From assembly GCA_008933995.1 (NCBI GenBank), contig WARS01000033.1, positions 5,201,787 to 5,265,786 on the forward strand: 64,000 nucleotides of DNA. Reading direction: 5' to 3'. The position numbers and the translations under genes are program-made. The stretch comes from Datnioides undecimradiatus. Its lineage: Eukaryota; Chordata; Actinopteri; Lobotiformes; Datnioididae. The first letter of the stretch is position 1. Each line of letters begins with the position of its first letter. Below the pieces are notes generated by a model. The model saw nothing but the letters and a program-made list of their open reading frames with translations, made no database searches and had not been told where the DNA came from. Shown here piece after piece: positions 60,441 to 64,000 of this stretch.

Positions 60441-61175
60441 GGGGGCTGACAAAGAAAAGTGATACTCTGCCCAGGCCCACCGCTATTTACACAGGACCAG
60501 CATTATACTGTACAGCTCGACCCTAGTGTTAAGTTTAAGTAACACAGGAATGTCAAACATTAGCTTCAGCTCTAAGAGCTGTTGATGTTGGCCTGTATCC
60601 GGAGCACTTCTGATTGCCCCTCTGCTCTCACCCGGGCCTCTCTTTTGGCTGAGTGCTCTTACAAATTTCCCGACGCTCCGTCCAAGCATCGAGCCTTTTG
60701 TTTATATTGGTCTGAAATAAGGAGTAAATTATTCTTGTCCTAAATCCTCTCCAGCTGAGGGTAATACTGGCCCAATGCGGGGGGAACGCGAGGAGCCACG
60801 GGCTGAATGCTAAACGACGCAGCTATGCTATCGTCCGTAGCAGCAGGGCTCACCAAAGCCTCCTGCCAGAGCTGCCCGCAGAAAAATGTCTGCACTAAAG
60901 AGGTAACCACATCACACAAGGATGCGTGCAAAGCAAGTATGCCATGTTCCCTTTTTCCAACATAACCTCCTGGAAATCCACTGGTCCGCAAATACTAACA
61001 GATGTTAAGTCAATCAAGAAAAAAATGACATGCCTAAACGATAATTCTAAAGTCAAACAGGATGTGTTCAGCAGGCTTATTATCATTTCAGATCCGCCAG
61101 TGTTACAAGTTGTCTCGATTGTAATGTTTTCTTTAATGGCACCTTCTCAAGTCTGCGTCTGTGGTGGATGCGTAC
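60441..61175. other. Intronic sequence, no gene seen
   Basis: Unique and mixed. The short ORFs here have no family or splice context. Confidence 0.38.
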
Positions 61176-61179
61176 TGTC

Positions 61180-61300
61180 GCCCCCATGAGTGACATTAGC
61201 CTCAGGTTATGCTGGTTGCAATCCACGACCTTAGAATTAATTATGGTTGATATGGGCTTCATTAAAGCGCCCTGTTGCACAGAGGATGGTGTCTGTTTAT
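61180..61300. promoter_or_regulatory. Candidate regulatory element
   Basis: GAATTAATTATGGTTGATATGG at 61234-61255 and GCTTCATTAAAGCGCC right after: overlapping TAATTA cores in unique sequence. Confidence 0.37.
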
Positions 61301-61470
61301 CAGCCCGAGCCAGGCTGTCCTGCAGGATGGCTGAAGGGGTTAAAGCCCAGGGAAGGAGCCAACCTGCCTGCATGCCTGGGAGCTAGAAAGACAGCATGAA
61401 GGATGGCAGCCATTGCCAGGGTCAGCTCTGACAGTGCCAATTTGATGTGCTGTCGTCAAGGGCTCCTCAT

Positions 61471-61483
61471 CCCCCCCCCCCCC
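61471..61483. repeat. C13 homopolymer
   Basis: Thirteen C in a row. The host-gene strand carries the G run. Confidence 0.9.
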
Positions 61484-61629
61484 TCCTAACAGCTCCTTCC
61501 TGATATAGCTGCGCGTCCTGATGGTTTTCTGATGCAAACAGTCACATGGCAAAATGGTTTTCTCCCCTTCCGCTGCATCCTCCTCCATCTGCTGCTGGGG
61601 CCTGGGTGCCGCCGACCGCCTGCCTGTCA

Positions 61630-61740
61630 CAGCGTGCGTGGAAATTAGCTGGGGAGGAGGTGCTCGCTTGTGCTAATTACATTTTAATCATTGGAAATGT
61701 GTTGGCAAATCAAGCCTTGATTGCCATCTTGGAGCCCAGT
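61630..61740. promoter_or_regulatory. Candidate enhancer with long imperfect palindrome
   Basis: CTAATTACATTTTAATCATTGG near 61672-61693, then a near-palindrome at 61703-61726: TGGCAAATCAAG, one central C, CTTGATTGCCA, with a single bulged A. The outer ends are NFI-type TGGCA/TGCCA half sites and the inner part is TCAAG/CTTGA. Confidence 0.42.
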
Positions 61741-61756
61741 GCTCCTCTCTGCAGGT

Positions 61757-61800
61757 TGGGGATGGGGTTGGGGGGGGGGGGGCAGGGGAGGGTTGTGGGG
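61757..61800 (+). other. G-rich tract, strong G-quadruplex candidate
   Basis: GGGG, GGGG, a G13 run, GGGG, GGG and GGGG are separated by loops of 1 to 4 bases on the plus strand. The two ORFs across it on the opposite strand are Pro-rich by-products. Confidence 0.6.
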
Positions 61801-63280
61801 CGAAAAATGTGGCTGGGCCCAGACTCGCCAAGCTGGACGCAGCGCTCTCCACCACAGCTTGATATGGCGGCATGCCTGGCCTACCGCTGGGTAAGGGCTG
61901 TGCCACATTATTCATGGGGAATAGAGGAAGACCAGGATGGTGAAATGGGGATCTGTGCCATGCTTATTCTCAAATCCCCCACTCACACCTCCCCTATCCC
62001 TCTCTCTTTCTCACCCACACATTACACAGTCTGCCAGTCCCGCCACTGTGAATTGAGGAACAACAAATAGAGCCGGGCAGGAGGAGACTGATGAGCTCAG
62101 GGTTTGCTACACAGCACCTGCTTTGGCACACAAAGCTGGAGCAGCAGGCCCCGTCACAATACGCTCACAAATTAGTTTCTTATAACACAGAAATTTGAAA
62201 AAGGAAACCGACTTGGCCACATCAAATGTAGACTTTTGCAGAAAAAGTGGCAACAGCGACATGAGTATGGTGGATACAAAGTGCTGACTGGACATGGAGA
62301 TGTGAAACAGTGAAACGCTGACATGACATGACCACTGTCCTCAACGGCTGGCTTCAGGCGGCTCTGTCGCCTGCTGTGACTTATGATATTAATGATGATC
62401 TGCCAAAGATAGACCTTCTGTTTAAAAAGCCCTAGTCACTGCTACACCCATCTTACACTGTGCTCAGCTTACTTTGCAATGACTGAACCTCAAATATACT
62501 CTGGGCTTACTTTACATTAGAAATAAGCCCAGCAGACACACCTTCCATAAAAGACAGTTTCATAAATACACCTAAAAGCTCAGCGAGTGGAAGGAAATTC
62601 AACATGACAAGCCTGACTGGGACAGATCATTAAAATAAGCCGGGTTCTGTGGCGATGACAACGGACATATAATTTCCACAGCATCTGCTTGATGTCCGTC
62701 TGTCATATGAAAGTATGGTAGGGAGGCGAAGACCTCAAACAAATCACAAGGAAAAGAAAACAGCACAGCCTGAGCGTTCGAGACAGTCTATACAGTCACA
62801 TAAGGCGAACGCCTGGTCCGGCAGCCAAGAATGTTTCGTCAGGGAGGACCAGACTTCTGTCTGGACTAATATAACCAGGTCTGATCCACATGTGCAGCAC
62901 CGGCCAAATGCAGCAGGCCAACATCTGAATGCAATTTCCCTTCAAATGTAAAACTTTATCCAGAAGATATTCAATTTGACCGCAAACTCTGGATTCCAGT
63001 CACTGGGACAGTGGAGCTCAAGGAGGGATGATGGGGGAGAAAAATTAAGCCTTCCATAAAATAATAAAAACTTTATAGTCTGTGACCTCTGGTTTCAAAA
63101 CTGGGGAGTACATTCTTTTTAGTCTTTATTTCACTGGACTGTGCCCAAACTTACTGACAGAATATCTGAGAGACTGTTCTGAGCCTGACTCTCATTAATA
63201 GTTCCATGTTGCTAAATCTCTAATGATTTGTATTATAATGGCGCCTCTGCAAAGTGACGAGGAGCACTGTCTGCAGCACA
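61801..63280. other. Intronic sequence, no gene seen
   Basis: The plus ORF 61546-62070 (174 codons) is the longest in the window. It crosses the G-run as a Gly-rich stretch and shows no domain, so it is judged chance. The rest is unique sequence with no repeats of note. Confidence 0.4.
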
Positions 63281-63282
63281 GA

Positions 63283-63309
63283 TACACGCACGCACGCACA
63301 CACACACAC
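63283..63309. repeat. (CA)n with CGCA interruptions
   Basis: ACACGCACGCACG followed by about 13 bases of CA. Confidence 0.88.
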
Positions 63310-63525
63310 CTCTCACACACCTCTGGATGCCTGGGATGAAACGATATGTTCAGAAGGTATATGAGTGTATGACGTGTATGTTACTTTCCGGTCGAGTGTG
63401 GGGGAGGGTAGGACATTTAACTCAGCCGGAGATGTGGCAGCGCACTACTGAAGTGATGCTTGGCAGAAACAGATGTTGCCGCAGGGTAAACCTCTCTGTT
63501 GATCAGTTCCATCCTCCCACCCAAT
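63310..63525. other. Intronic sequence between two CA repeats
   Basis: Unique sequence under two chance ORFs (63327-63674 plus, 63417-63902 minus) whose repeats read as HTHT or VCVC. Confidence 0.38.
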
Positions 63526-63529
63526 GCAT

Positions 63530-63563
<34 letters not shown>
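63530..63563. repeat. (CA)n microsatellite
   Basis: About 33 bases of perfect CA preceded by ATGCATG. Confidence 0.94.
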
Positions 63564-63565
<2 letters not shown>

Positions 63566-63745
63566 GACAAGGACCAGGGTAGAGAGGAAGGAACAGAGGG
63601 GTGCAGCACTTTGCTTTCTTAAAAATCCATTTGTTACACAAGAACCCGGTTCGGTACGTCTCCTCCGAGAATGATTTCAGCAAATCTCTCCCGGCTACGC
63701 GGCGCCTTGGGGGTGGGAAGCATTCACAGGTTATCAGATAGAAAT

Positions 63746-63791
63746 GAAAAAAACAACAACAACGAAAAAACAACAAAAAAAAACCCCCCCA
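63746..63791. repeat. AAC/A-rich low-complexity tract
   Basis: A7, ACAACAACAAC, A6, CAAC, A9 and a C7 run in series. Confidence 0.85.
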
Positions 63792-64000
63792 CAAGACACA
63801 GCTGCAGCGTAGGTGCATACACAAACACCCACAAACACACACCTTCACCTCGCCCCAACTCTGTGCTCTGTTTCCATAAGCCAACAGGGGACTGAGGCAC
63901 AAAGCAGATGCTGGATTAATCAGAGATTAATAGAAGGATTCTGGGATAATTACATACATCAAACTGCAGAGTTATGGTGACTCCCGTGAGATGAGTCCAC
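63792..64000. other. Window end, no gene seen
   Basis: A CA-rich patch (about 63815-63845), then a unique stretch with GGATTAATCAGAGATTAATAG near 63912-63932, two GATTAAT words. Nothing coding. Confidence 0.38.

Larger units (their letters stand above)
57652..64000 (-). other. Intron upstream of the 30-nt exon (partial)
   Basis: On the minus strand this ends in a pyrimidine-rich tract (57652 to about 57690, mostly T and C) and the acceptor TTGCAG. It runs off the right edge of the window. It contains enhancer-like blocks near 57780-57900, 58540-58660, 58910-59100, 59250-59520, 61180-61300 and 61630-61740, plus several microsatellites towards the right edge. No upstream coding exon was recognised. 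Confidence 0.58.

Noticed and set aside
61546..62070. 174-codon plus-strand ORF, the longest in the window.
   Set aside because: Crosses a G-run as a poly-Gly stretch, has no domain, and is overlapped by equally open Pro-rich frames on the other strand.
63417..63902. 161-codon minus-strand ORF.
   Set aside because: Much of it is a reading of CA and AAC tracts as Val-Cys and Phe-Leu runs; no family.
1..64000. CRISPR arrays, tRNA or rRNA genes, phage or bacterial operons.
   Set aside because: No regularly spaced direct repeats with unique spacers, no cloverleaf-type sequence noticed, no rRNA-like sequence, and no dense coding on either strand.

Overview
This is vertebrate nuclear DNA, most likely from a teleost fish. 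The evidence is the many pure (CA)n/(GT)n microsatellites, moderate GC, long AT-rich non-coding stretches without long ORFs, and one decayed LINE remnant of a type I associate with fish genomes. No bacterial operons, rRNA, tRNA, CRISPR arrays or phage genes are visible. The many 60-170-codon ORFs look like chance ORFs; almost none shows splice context, protein-like composition or a recognisable family.

The one coding element I can support is a 30-nt exon on the minus strand (57622-57651). It is bounded by a pyrimidine tract ending in TTCTTGCAG and by a GTAAGC donor, and it encodes CDTESDQDDK in phase 0. This closely resembles the CDSDSDQEEK segment of human AUTS2, and the paralogue FBRSL1 has a similar segment. 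I therefore read the window as two large introns of an auts2-family gene on the minus strand, with the intron downstream of the exon at 1-57621 and the upstream intron at 57652-64000. The paralogue (auts2a, auts2b or fbrsl1) is not resolved.

The introns alternate between two textures. One is unique sequence dense in homeodomain (TAAT/TAATTA), SOX (ATTGT), octamer, MEIS (TGACAG) and E-box-like words, often with short dyads; these look like conserved non-coding enhancers, as expected for AUTS2-family introns. The other is low-complexity spacer: CA, CT, GATA, A, C and G tracts and purine blocks. The best regulatory-looking blocks are 4080-4480, 12370-12870, 14560-14770, 18190-18450, 19895-20045, 27820-27920, 36610-37400, 37950-38130, 42940-43270, 46580-46830, 53270-53480, 55990-56150, 57410-57600, 58540-58660, 59250-59520 and 61630-61740. 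A compact CpG island lies at 42160-42470. A degenerate LINE lies at about 48755-49720 and a possible SINE-like relic at about 24900-25100. Conservation is judged by texture only; no alignment was run.

I found no unmistakably new biological system. The leads most worth testing are the microexon, the intronic CpG island, the dyad-bearing enhancer candidates and a protein-like 77-codon ORF at 56337-56570.
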